DNA from: Kushneria konosiri
Lineage (GTDB): Bacteria; Pseudomonadota; Gammaproteobacteria; Pseudomonadales; Halomonadaceae
Assembly: GCF_002155145.1 (NCBI RefSeq)
Contig: NZ_CP021323.1
Location: 434,001 to 498,000, forward strand
Direction of reading: 5' to 3'
Length of the DNA stretch: 64,000 bases
The notes beneath the pieces were generated by a model. It was not told where the DNA came from, searched no databases, and saw nothing but the letters and a program-made list of their open reading frames with translations. Of the stretch, positions 18,177 to 26,438 are shown one piece after another (positions within the stretch are counted from its first letter, which is position 1; each line of letters begins with the position of its first letter). Position numbers and translations under genes: made by a program.

Positions 18177-18839
18177 TTAGTGCGTGATGGTAGACACGGT
18201 TTCGCGAGCGATGGCGCGAATGCCGTCCCAGTCCTCATTTTCAATCAATTCCTTTGGCGTGACCCAAGTGCCGCCCACGCACATGACATTGCGAAGCTTC
18301 AGGTAGTTGGCCGCATTATCAGGGGTAATACCACCGGTAGGACAGAACTGTACGTCCCCCAGCGGGCCAGCCAGCGCCTTGAGCGCGGCAACACCACCGC
18401 TGGCCTCGGCCGGGAAGAACTTGAAGCGGCGATAGCCGTACTGCCAGCCGGTCAGAAGTTCAGTGGCCGTCGAGATTCCTGGCAGCAGCGGCACCGGGCT
18501 CTGGATGCCGTACTCATAGAGTCGATCAGTGGTGCCGGGCGTGACCACAAAATCAACACCGGCATCTTCGGCACGGCGATACTGTGCGGGAGTCAGTACC
18601 GTTCCGGCGCCGATGCTGGCTTCGGGCAACTCATCACGCAGGCGATAAAGCGCTTCCATGGCACAGTCCGTGCGCAGGGTAACTTCCAGCACCGTCAAAC
18701 CACCTTCGTAGAGCGCGCGACACAATGGCACGGCATCTTCGATGCGATGAATGGTCAACACCGGGATTACCGTGGTCCGCTGACAGATACTGTCAATTTC
18801 AGTCGTACGTGTGGACGGTAGCTGCTTGTCCGATGCCAT
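18177..18839 (-). CDS. eda: KDPG aldolase (2-keto-3-deoxy-6-phosphogluconate aldolase)
   Basis: Cleaves KDPG to pyruvate and glyceraldehyde-3-phosphate, the last Entner-Doudoroff step. The 220-aa sequence has the catalytic Glu in VLEVTLRT, the Schiff-base Lys in FKFFPAEASGG, the GAGTVLTP strand and the phosphate-binding PTGGI. The ATG at 18839 has AGGAGG upstream. It lies behind zwf-pgl, 122 bases from pgl. It serves both glucose (through 6-phosphogluconate) and hexuronates (through the kdgK encoded at 57 kb). No edd gene is in the window. Confidence 0.94.
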   Translation of the reverse strand: MASDKQLPSTRTTEIDSICQRTTVIPVLTIHRIEDAVPLCRALYEGGLTVLEVTLRTDCAMEALYRLRDELPEASIGAGTVLTPAQYRRAEDAGVDFVVTPGTTDRLYEYGIQSPVPLLPGISTATELLTGWQYGYRRFKFFPAEASGGVAALKALAGPLGDVQFCPTGGITPDNAANYLKLRNVMCVGGTWVTPKELIENEDWDGIRAIARETVSTITH

Positions 18840-18961
18840 GAAGCCTCCTGATCATCACCCCGGCGTTATACGCCATGCTAAACAGACCGAAAAAAGACGC
18901 TTTCGACCTGACTTGTTTCCTGCCCGACATCACCTGACCTGCCGGAGCAGGCTTTATCGTG

Positions 18962-19639
18962 TCATGGTGCCCAGTAAAGTGCCAGCGGCGCATCAAGAAA
19001 AGCCCGGATCGGCAATTCATGCTGATCACTACCTGCCATGGCACTGGCAAGCACTGCCTTTTTATCTGCACCGTTAAGATGCAGATAACGACGGCGTGAC
19101 TGCATGAGTCGATTGCGCGTCAGGGAAATGCGGGGCTGACCCACACTGGGGGCATGTGCCGCAACGACCAGCGCATCGCTTTCGAGCCCCTTGCCAAGCT
19201 CGGGGCTATCCGGGAAAAGCGACGCCGTATGCCCGTCACCGCCCATCCCCAGTACCACAACGCTGGCAGGCCAGGTCAGGGCAGCAAGGCGTTGGGCAAC
19301 TTCCTCGACACCGGCTTCGGGTGTTGTCTCATCATTGACGAGCGGCTGAAAACGGGCCTCGGCCGCTGCATTGATCAACATATGAGCTCGAACGAAGCGA
19401 TCATTGCTGTCGTCGTGATCGGTCGGCACCCAGCGCTCATCGGCCAGCGTAATATCTACCCGGGACCATGGCAATTCCATCCGGCTCAGCGCCTGCATGA
19501 AAGGTTTGGGGGTGCTGCCACCCGAAAGCACCAGCGTCACCCGCGCCTGCTGCGCCAGATCTTCCCTGAGCGCACCGGCCACGCTGATCGCCAGATCATG
19601 GGCCACCCGGGTACGTGCATCTGCATCAATCGTTTGCAT
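18962..19639 (-). CDS. pgl: 6-phosphogluconolactonase
   Basis: Hydrolyses 6-phosphogluconolactone, the second oxidative step after Zwf. DevB/Pgl-type motifs are LVLSGGSTPKPFM, ITLADERWVPTDHDDSN and LGMGGDGHTASLFP. The ATG at 19639 starts two bases after the zwf stop codon; the long upstream frame lies inside zwf and is not used. At 225 aa the length is typical. Confidence 0.92.
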   Translation of the reverse strand: MQTIDADARTRVAHDLAISVAGALREDLAQQARVTLVLSGGSTPKPFMQALSRMELPWSRVDITLADERWVPTDHDDSNDRFVRAHMLINAAAEARFQPLVNDETTPEAGVEEVAQRLAALTWPASVVVLGMGGDGHTASLFPDSPELGKGLESDALVVAAHAPSVGQPRISLTRNRLMQSRRRYLHLNGADKKAVLASAMAGSDQHELPIRAFLDAPLALYWAP

Positions 19640-19641
19640 AA

Positions 19642-21123
19642 TCAATAGTCTTCGTACCAGCTGCGTCCGTCCTGAGTGATCATGCCGATGGAAGAGACCG
19701 GCCCCCACGAACCTGCCGGATAGCGCTTGGGTACGATATCTCGCGCTTCCCAACCCTGGATAAGACGATCAATCCAGCGCCATGAGTGTTCGATCTCGTC
19801 ACGACGCACAAACAGGTACTGCTGACCCTTCATGACTTCAAGCAGCAACCGTTCATAGGCATCGGGAATGCGTGCAGAGGGAAAGGCCTGGTGAAAGTCC
19901 AGATGAAGAGGCCCTGTGCGCAAACGCATGCCCTTGTCCAGCCCGCTGTCCTTGGTCAGAACCTGCAGGGCAATACCCTCGTCAGGCTGCAGCCGAATGA
20001 TCAGCTTGTTGGCCGCCATGTTGCGCTGATCATTATCAAAGATGTAGTGCGACTGCGGGCGGAAGTGAATCACGATCTGCGAGAGTTTTTCCGGCATGCG
20101 CTTGCCGGTCCGCAGATAAAAGGGAACGCCCGCCCAGCGCCAGTTCTGGATCTCGGTCTTGAAGGCAACGAAGGTTTCGGTACGCGAATCGACGTTGGCG
20201 CCCTCTTCCTCGAGATAGCCCGGCACTGACTTGCCGTTGATGGTACCGGCAATGTATTGCCCCCTGACCACATCGGTGTCGAGACGTGCGCCCTCAAAGG
20301 GACGAAGCGCCTTGAGCACCTTGACCTTCTCGTCACGAATGCTGTCGGCATCCAGGTTGGAGGGCGGGTCCATGGCGATCATGCAAAGAAGCTGCATCAG
20401 ATGGTTTTGCACCATGTCGCGCAGCTGGCCTGCCTGGTCAAAATAGCCCCAGCGCCCCTCGATCCCGACCGTTTCTGCCACGGTGATCTCAACGTGCGAG
20501 ATGTGGCTCTGATTCCACTGACTGCCAAACAGCGGGTTGGCAAAGCGCAGGGCCAGCAGGTTCTGCACCGTTTCCTTGCCCAGATAATGGTCGATGCGAT
20601 AGATGCGGCTTTCATCGAAGACAGCGCCGATGGCGTCGTTGATCTCTTCGGAGGTCTGCAACGAATAGCCGATCGGCTTTTCAACCACCACGCGGGATTC
20701 ATCATCAAGACAACCGGCGCTGGACAGATTGGCGCAGATGTCGCCATACAGGCGTGCCGGCACCGACAGGTAGATGGTCAGCGGTCGTGCGCTGCTACCA
20801 TGCCACTGGGCGATCTGGTTGTAACTCTCGGGGGAGGCAAAGTCGATTTCAATATAATCAAGACGTGCCAGAAACCGATTCATGCTCTCCTCGGTGCGCT
20901 CATCGGCGCGAACCCGGGTTTCCAGCGCATCACGTACGCGTGCGCGGAAGGCATCATTATCGTATTCCTGACGAGCCAGCCCCAGAATGCGGGTCTCCGG
21001 CGCCATCAATTCTTCACGATCCAGATGGTAAAGCGCGACATAAAGCTTGCGCAGGGCCAGATCACCCAGCGCACCAAAAAGCGCCAGATCGACAGCAGTA
21101 CTGTTGTCGTCGTTCACACTCAT
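19642..21123 (-). CDS. zwf: glucose-6-phosphate 1-dehydrogenase
   Basis: Oxidises glucose-6-phosphate to 6-phosphogluconolactone with NAD(P)+. The 493-aa protein has an N-terminal [17 protein letters not shown] (in place of the usual FGATGDLA/ GASGDLA), the active-site [26 protein letters not shown] and [13 protein letters not shown]. The Gly-x-Leu-Gly in the coenzyme loop is a mild variation whose cofactor effect I cannot predict. GGGAG lies six bases before the ATG. First gene of zwf-pgl, probably with eda. Confidence 0.94.
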   Translation of the reverse strand: MSVNDDNSTAVDLALFGALGDLALRKLYVALYHLDREELMAPETRILGLARQEYDNDAFRARVRDALETRVRADERTEESMNRFLARLDYIEIDFASPESYNQIAQWHGSSARPLTIYLSVPARLYGDICANLSSAGCLDDESRVVVEKPIGYSLQTSEEINDAIGAVFDESRIYRIDHYLGKETVQNLLALRFANPLFGSQWNQSHISHVEITVAETVGIEGRWGYFDQAGQLRDMVQNHLMQLLCMIAMDPPSNLDADSIRDEKVKVLKALRPFEGARLDTDVVRGQYIAGTINGKSVPGYLEEEGANVDSRTETFVAFKTEIQNWRWAGVPFYLRTGKRMPEKLSQIVIHFRPQSHYIFDNDQRNMAANKLIIRLQPDEGIALQVLTKDSGLDKGMRLRTGPLHLDFHQAFPSARIPDAYERLLLEVMKGQQYLFVRRDEIEHSWRWIDRLIQGWEARDIVPKRYPAGSWGPVSSIGMITQDGRSWYEDY

Positions 21124-21719
21124 GCCGTGCTCCCTTCCCGGTTTGGTAGATTTCCGACAACGTTAGACATCAGGACATTATCCTCGCAACACATTGCTTC
21201 ACTTCCATCAGGGCAGCCAATAGCAGCCCCGTCATCTGCCCTTGCGGGTACAGACACTGTCGAACCGATACATCTGACATGGCTGGCAAACCGTTGATGC
21301 GCTGACATGGCTGCGCGCAACCCTGGTCATGCGTCGTTTGACAGGGACAGGATAGTTCGGTGGTCTCGAGGCTGCATGAAGATCCAATGATATCAGCACT
21401 CTTTTGCCTTGGGGATGAGATTTTCAGAACATCCCGATTGCGAAAGCCATCACTTCAGCGCCCGGACATAAGCCTTTGGTCTAAAAAAGGACGATAATGG
21501 CTGGCCTTACCCGGGCTTAACAACTTTATTATGGTGCGCACGATTTATGGGACAAGTGCCTTTGTTCATGAATGAAGGCACGGTCCCTTTATATCGACAC
21601 CGGCCCTTGAACATGAGCGCAAATGCCCGCAATGGCGCAGCACCTGAAAAACGGTACTGCTAATCTGGTGCTGACACGATTAAGCAACCCCCTCACCCTT
21701 GCAGTACAAGGAAAATGAT
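21124..21719. other. divergent intergenic region between zwf and the sugar symporter
   Basis: About 600 bases without a credible gene. It contains promoters for both sides and a long interrupted hairpin at 21549-21587, described separately. The segment 21380-21540 is AT richer. No HexR-type palindrome was seen. Confidence 0.4.
21549..21587. repeat. long interrupted hairpin upstream of the sugar symporter
   Basis: Nested inverted repeats: GGGAC/GTCCC outside, GTGCCTT/AAGGCAC inside, and the palindrome TTCATGAA at the tip. On the plus strand it is followed by TTTATAT. It could act as an attenuator or operator in the leader of the transporter gene, 133 bases before the start codon. Function is an inference. 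Confidence 0.45.
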
Positions 21720-23162
21720 ATGGTAGGTCACTCGGGCAGCAGCTCAAGCGCTGCACAAAATCAACAGGCAAAACCGGACGCTGTCAGAAATGCCGACATT
21801 GTCCCCATGGTATGGCTGAGCTGCGGTCTGGCCGCGCTGGCCGGCCTGCTGTTCGGCATGGACATCGGTGTTATTTCGGGTGCACTGCCCTTTATCGTCA
21901 ACGAGTTTCATGTCTCCACCCTGATGGAAGGCTGGATCGTCAGCTCCATGATGGTCGGTGCCGCTCTGGGTGCCATGGGGGCAGGTGCCATCTCGCAGCG
22001 CTTTGGACGCAAGAAGGCACTTCTCTACAGCTCGCTGCTCTTTTTTGTCGGGGCGCTTGTCGCTGTCGTCTCCACCAGTCCAAACACTCTGGTCATTGCC
22101 CGGATTCTGCTGGGACTGGCCGTGGGTGTGGCTTCCTTTACCGCGCCGCTTTATCTCTCGGAAGTCGCCCCGGAAAGAATTCGCGGTACGACCATTTCCT
22201 TTTATCAGCTGATGGTGACCATCGGTATTCTGGCTGCCTTCATGTCCAATCTGGCCTTTAGCTACATTGAAAGCTGGCGCTGGATGTTTGGCGTGCTGAT
22301 GATTCCGGCCGCGATGCTGTTCATCGGTGTGCTCATGGTTCCCAATAGCCCGCGCTGGCTGGCCTCACGCGACCGCTTTGATGAAGCGCGCGCGGTACTT
22401 AACAAGCTGCGCAGCAGCAAGACCGAAATCGACTATGAGATGGGCGAAATCGAGGAGAGCATCAACGCCGAGCAGAAAAGCCGCGGCTTCCAGATGTTCA
22501 AGGAAAACCCCAATTTCCGCCGCTCCGTGATGCTGGGCGTCTGTCTGCAACTGGTACAGCAGTTCACCGGCATGAACGCAATCATGTATTTCGCGCCCCA
22601 GATCTTCCAGATGTCAGGGTTTGAAGGTACTGCCGCTCAGCTCTGGAGCACGGTGGCGACCGGTCTGGTCAACGTACTGGCGACCTTTATTGCCATCGGT
22701 TTTGTTGATCGTCTGGGCCGCAAGCCCATCCTGTATGCAGGCTTTGCCGTCATGGCCGCCAGCATGGCCGTTCTGGCCTCGATTCTGGTCATTGGCCCGA
22801 CAACCACCTTCCTGCAGTACACCGGCATGGCGTCGCTTCTGATCTTTGTGGCCGGCTTTGCCATGTCGGCAGGCCCGCTGATCTGGACCCTGTGTGCCGA
22901 GATCCAACCGCTCAATGGCCGCGATTTCGGCCTGAGCTGCTCAACGGTCGCCAACTGGGTAGGCAACTTTGCCATCGGCCAGTTCTTCCCGGTCATGATT
23001 GCGGCCATCGGCGGCGCCATGACCTTCGGCATCCTGTCGGTTCTCAACGTGGTCTTTATCATCTTCACCCTGCTGTTGATCCCGGAAACCAAGGGCATCT
23101 CGCTTGAGAAGATCGAAAAGAACCTGATGAGCGGCAAACCGCTGAAGGACATCGGCAGCTGA
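21720..23162 (+). CDS. sugar/H+ symporter, MFS sugar porter family (GalP/XylE-like)
   Basis: A 480-aa, 12-segment transporter of the inner membrane. Family signatures: GMDIGVISGALPFI in TM1, RFGRKKALL in the loop 2-3, VPNSPRWLASR in mid-protein, LVQQFTGMNAIMYFAPQIF in TM7, DRLGRKPIL in loop 8-9, and PETKGISLEKIE at the C-terminus. I use the ATG at 21720 because AAGGA precedes it; the TTG at 21699 is inside that ribosome site region. The substrate is probably glucose or another hexose, since the neighbours are zwf-pgl-eda and glk, but the sequence does not fix it. Confidence 0.88.
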   Translation: MVGHSGSSSSAAQNQQAKPDAVRNADIVPMVWLSCGLAALAGLLFGMDIGVISGALPFIVNEFHVSTLMEGWIVSSMMVGAALGAMGAGAISQRFGRKKALLYSSLLFFVGALVAVVSTSPNTLVIARILLGLAVGVASFTAPLYLSEVAPERIRGTTISFYQLMVTIGILAAFMSNLAFSYIESWRWMFGVLMIPAAMLFIGVLMVPNSPRWLASRDRFDEARAVLNKLRSSKTEIDYEMGEIEESINAEQKSRGFQMFKENPNFRRSVMLGVCLQLVQQFTGMNAIMYFAPQIFQMSGFEGTAAQLWSTVATGLVNVLATFIAIGFVDRLGRKPILYAGFAVMAASMAVLASILVIGPTTTFLQYTGMASLLIFVAGFAMSAGPLIWTLCAEIQPLNGRDFGLSCSTVANWVGNFAIGQFFPVMIAAIGGAMTFGILSVLNVVFIIFTLLLIPETKGISLEKIEKNLMSGKPLKDIGS

Positions 23163-23189
23163 GCTTTTGGTGCCCTTGTGCTCGAAAGG

Positions 23190-23215
23190 CCCCTCTCTTA
23201 TGAGAGGGGTTTTTT
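23190..23215 (+). terminator. rho-independent terminator of the sugar symporter
   Basis: Stem CCCCTCTC/GAGAGGGG, loop TTAT, six Ts. It lies 28 bases after the stop codon. Confidence 0.92.
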
Positions 23216-23339
23216 CTATTCGCCTGACCGTCACAACGTGTCAGAGCACACAAAAATATCAGCAGTAGCGTATATAGCCCTCATGGCGTGCTAGCATGCA
23301 CGCTTCCTACCTACTCGACGCTTCTGAGGAGTTTCCCCG

Positions 23340-24191
23340 ATGCGCAGGCTCGTTGCCCTTTCTCTTATCATGCTGAGCACTTCAGCACTCGCCGACACCT
23401 TCCGTTTTACGGCCATTCCCGATGAGGATGAAGCAAGGCTGGTGGAGCGCTTTGACAAGGTGGCCGACTATCTGTCCGAGAAAACGGGGCTGGATGTCGA
23501 GTATGTTCCGGTCAAATCCTACGCCGCGGCGGTCAGCGCCTTTCGAAACGACCAGGTTCAGCTGGCCTGGTTTGGTGGGCTGACCGGCGTTCAGGCACGC
23601 CAGATCGTGCCCGGCTCAAAAGCCATTGCGCAGGGCAAGGAAGACGCCGAATTCAAGACCTATTTCATTGCCAACGCCGATACGGGGCTGAAGGCCGATC
23701 AATCCGAACTGCCGGATGATATTCGCGGCAAGACCTTTACCTTCGGTGCCAAGACTTCAACATCCGGCCGTCTGATGCCTGACTACTATCTGCGTGAGCG
23801 CTTTGATGAAGCCCCTGACAAGGTCTTTTCCCACGTGGGGTACTCGGGCGATCACACCCGGACCATGGCACTGGTCGAGTCGGGCGCCTTTGATATTGGT
23901 GCGCTCAACTACACGGTGTGGGACGCCGCCGTGGCCGATGGCCGCGTCGATACCGACAAGGTACACGTGATCTGGTCCACGCCAACCTATCCGGATTACC
24001 AGTGGACCATTCGTGGCGATGTCGATGACCACTACGGCGCCGATACGACGCAGCATGTTCAAAAGGCACTGCTGGACATGACCGACCCCGACCTGTTGTC
24101 GAGCTTCCCCCGTGAAGGCTTTATCCCCGCTTCCAACGAGGATTACGCCCCCATCGAAAAGGTCGGCAAGGAGCTGGGGCTGCTGCGATAA
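23340..24191 (+). CDS. phosphonate/selenate-type ABC transporter substrate-binding protein (PhnD family)
   Basis: A periplasmic binding protein of 283 aa with a signal peptide ending near STSALADT. It belongs to the PhnD superfamily: the LAWFGGLTGVQAR element near residue 80 and SGDHTRTMALVESGAFDIGALN near 180 (split here as TMALVESGAFDIGALNY) are characteristic. The AIPDEDEARL start and the segment EYVPVKSYAAAVSAFRNDQ resemble the subgroup annotated as putative selenate binders. Phosphonate, phosphite or selenate are all possible, and no phn catabolic or selenium genes lie nearby to decide. It heads a three-gene operon with ATPase and permease. Confidence 0.82.
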   Translation: MRRLVALSLIMLSTSALADTFRFTAIPDEDEARLVERFDKVADYLSEKTGLDVEYVPVKSYAAAVSAFRNDQVQLAWFGGLTGVQARQIVPGSKAIAQGKEDAEFKTYFIANADTGLKADQSELPDDIRGKTFTFGAKTSTSGRLMPDYYLRERFDEAPDKVFSHVGYSGDHTRTMALVESGAFDIGALNYTVWDAAVADGRVDTDKVHVIWSTPTYPDYQWTIRGDVDDHYGADTTQHVQKALLDMTDPDLLSSFPREGFIPASNEDYAPIEKVGKELGLLR

Positions 24192-24195
24192 GGCC

Positions 24196-24891
24196 ATGCT
24201 GGAAACTGCTACTGTCGGGTCGAACGCCGCGAACGTACTTGCCGGGTTTGACCACGCCCGTCTCGGTCACGACGATCATGTTGTTTTCCCTGACCTGACG
24301 CTGCGCATCTCGCAGGGCGATCGTATCGCCCTGCTGGGTCGCAGCGGTGTGGGCAAGTCGACCCTGCTCGACGCGCTGCGCGTTCGGCTCGGCGACCAGG
24401 CCGCCTGGTGTCCACAGGCCAATGCTCTGGTGCCGACGCTTTCGGCCTATCACAACATTTACATGGGCCGCCTGGCCCATTACTCACGCTGGCAAAACCT
24501 GATCAATCTTTTGCGCCCCAGGCCAACCTGCTGGCAGGAGATCGGCGAGCTTGCTGGCACCCTGGGGCTGGACGGACTGCTCCGGCGCCAGGTCGATCAG
24601 CTCTCCGGCGGTCAGCAGCAGCGTGTCGCCATTGCGCGAGCGCTGTATCAAAGGCGTCCGGTCTTTATCGGAGATGAACCGGTGGCCAGCGTCGACCCCC
24701 GTCAGGGTGTTCGACTGCTGGAGATGATCAACGCCTGCCATCAGACCTGCGTGGTCGCCCTGCACCAGCGCGAACTGGCACTGGCTCATTTTGATCGCAT
24801 CATCGGTCTGGATGACGGGCACATCATCATTGATGCCCCGGCCAGCGAGCTTTCGTCACACGATCTTGACGTGCTCTATGCCACGAACTGA
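24196..24891 (+). CDS. ABC transporter ATP-binding protein (PhnC-like)
   Basis: ATPase of the importer, 231 aa. Walker A is LGRSGVGKST near residue 52, the signature is LSGGQQQRVAIARAL, and Walker B is rendered VFIGDEPVASVDP, with the H-loop in VVALHQRELAL. The ATG at 24196 begins four bases after the binding-protein stop, with AAGG just before it. Walker B ends in GDEP instead of the usual DEP after four hydrophobics, as in PhnC proteins. It overlaps the permease gene by 14 bases. Confidence 0.88.
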   Translation: MLETATVGSNAANVLAGFDHARLGHDDHVVFPDLTLRISQGDRIALLGRSGVGKSTLLDALRVRLGDQAAWCPQANALVPTLSAYHNIYMGRLAHYSRWQNLINLLRPRPTCWQEIGELAGTLGLDGLLRRQVDQLSGGQQQRVAIARALYQRRPVFIGDEPVASVDPRQGVRLLEMINACHQTCVVALHQRELALAHFDRIIGLDDGHIIIDAPASELSSHDLDVLYATN

Positions 24892-26416
24892 GAGGCCTCC
24901 CGGCGGATTCAGCTGGCTGCGCGGCGACAATATGGGCGCCAGACTCTTGCGTCTGACCCTGATCATGCTGGCCATCACTCTGACACTGCTGCCGCTGGCA
25001 GATCTGTCGATCACCACCAGTGATCCGTGGAAGGAACTGGGGCGCATGCTTCAGGGAATGATCCTGCCGGACATCACTGCGACCGAATCCCCCCTGCACG
25101 CCCTGATTCTGACCATTGCCTTTGCGCTGTGGGGCGTAGTGCTGGGCATGGTACTCGGATTTCCACTGGCACTGATTTTCATGCGTTCTCGCCTGGTGAG
25201 AAGCCTGTGCGCCTTTGTGCGAGCCATCCACGAGATTTTCTGGGCCCTGCTGTTTCTTCAGGTTTTCGGGCTGTCTGCCATTACGGCGTTGACCGCCATT
25301 GCCTTGCCCTATGCCGCAACGTTTGCCAAGGTCTATGCCGAAATTCTGGCCCAGATCGATCGAAGCGCCTCGCGGACGCTATCGCCTCGCACCGACAGGC
25401 TATCGCGCTTTGTGTATACCGAACTCCCGCTGGCCTGGCAGCGGCTGTCCGGATATACCCGCTACCGTTTTGAATGCGCCTTGCGCGCCAGCGTCCTGCT
25501 GGGGTTTGTGGGGCTGCCAACGCTGGGCTATTACATGGAAAGCGCCTTTCGCCAGGGGCGATATCACGAAGGAGGCGCCTTGCTGTGGGCCTTTTACCTC
25601 TTGATTGCCCTGCTGCCGTGGTGGGCACACCGCCGCCTGTTGCTGCCCTGGCTGCTGGGCACGGCGTTCTTGCTGGGGCCCTGGCCCAGCGTCAATCCGA
25701 CGCTTTTGTGGCAGTTTTTAAGCCATGACATCTGGCCGCAGCCGCTACTGGAAGGCGATCTCGCCGCCATGCCGCAGTGGCTTGCCCGGCTGCCGGATAT
25801 TTTACCCGCCGTTGGCAATACGCTGCTGCTGGGGCTGATGAGCACCGTGGGGTCCCTGATGGTCTGCCTGCTGGCCTGGCCACTGGTCAGCCGTCATTTT
25901 GGCAACCAGACCACGCGCACCGTGGGACGCGGCGCGCTGATCATCATGCGCTCGACCCCGGAGCTGCTGCTGGCCTTTATTCTGCTACTGCTGACCGGCC
26001 CGTCCCTGCTGCCGGCGTGGATAGCGCTGTCGCTGCATAACGGCGCTCTGATCGCCTTTCTGGCGGCGCGACATGCCGATGAGATCACCCCCGGTCTGCC
26101 CGGCATTCGCGGAATCAATCTATACAGCCATGAGCTTCTGCCGCGCATCTATCCCGGCATTCTGGCGCTTTTGTTTTACCGCGCCGAGGTCATCATGCGC
26201 GAGACGGCGCTACTGGGGATGCTGGGTGTGGTAACGCTGGGCTTTCATATCGACTCAAGCTTTGAGTATCTGATGTTCGATCAGGCCGTCGCCCTTTTGA
26301 TGGTGACGGCCGTCATCAATATGGCCGTGGACGTACTGTCGCGGCGACTGCGTCCGGACGCCCTGCCAGAGCGCCGCGACGAACCCCGACCGACCCCGGT
26401 CGGCGAAAGCGTTTAG
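24878..26416 (+). CDS. ABC transporter permease with two fused permease domains (PhnE-like)
   Basis: A 512-aa inner-membrane protein that holds two complete BPD-type permease modules in one chain. The first, at about residues 20-240, has six hydrophobic segments, with RASVLLGFVGLPTLGYYMES as EAA-like loop region; the second, at about 290-490, has YRAEVIMRETALLGMLGVV and then TLGFHID. In most PhnE-type systems the permease is a homodimer of one module, so this is a natural tandem fusion. The ATG at 24878 is inside the ATPase gene, which gives translational coupling. An earlier in-frame start (24791) is unlikely because it would add a non-hydrophobic leader. Confidence 0.83.
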   Translation: MPRTERPPGGFSWLRGDNMGARLLRLTLIMLAITLTLLPLADLSITTSDPWKELGRMLQGMILPDITATESPLHALILTIAFALWGVVLGMVLGFPLALIFMRSRLVRSLCAFVRAIHEIFWALLFLQVFGLSAITALTAIALPYAATFAKVYAEILAQIDRSASRTLSPRTDRLSRFVYTELPLAWQRLSGYTRYRFECALRASVLLGFVGLPTLGYYMESAFRQGRYHEGGALLWAFYLLIALLPWWAHRRLLLPWLLGTAFLLGPWPSVNPTLLWQFLSHDIWPQPLLEGDLAAMPQWLARLPDILPAVGNTLLLGLMSTVGSLMVCLLAWPLVSRHFGNQTTRTVGRGALIIMRSTPELLLAFILLLLTGPSLLPAWIALSLHNGALIAFLAARHADEITPGLPGIRGINLYSHELLPRIYPGILALLFYRAEVIMRETALLGMLGVVTLGFHIDSSFEYLMFDQAVALLMVTAVINMAVDVLSRRLRPDALPERRDEPRPTPVGESV

Positions 26417-26438
26417 CGACGCCTGACAAGGCCTGCTT

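Noticed and set aside
20257-21297. 346-codon open frame on the plus strand
   Set aside because: Antisense to zwf; no recognisable domain.
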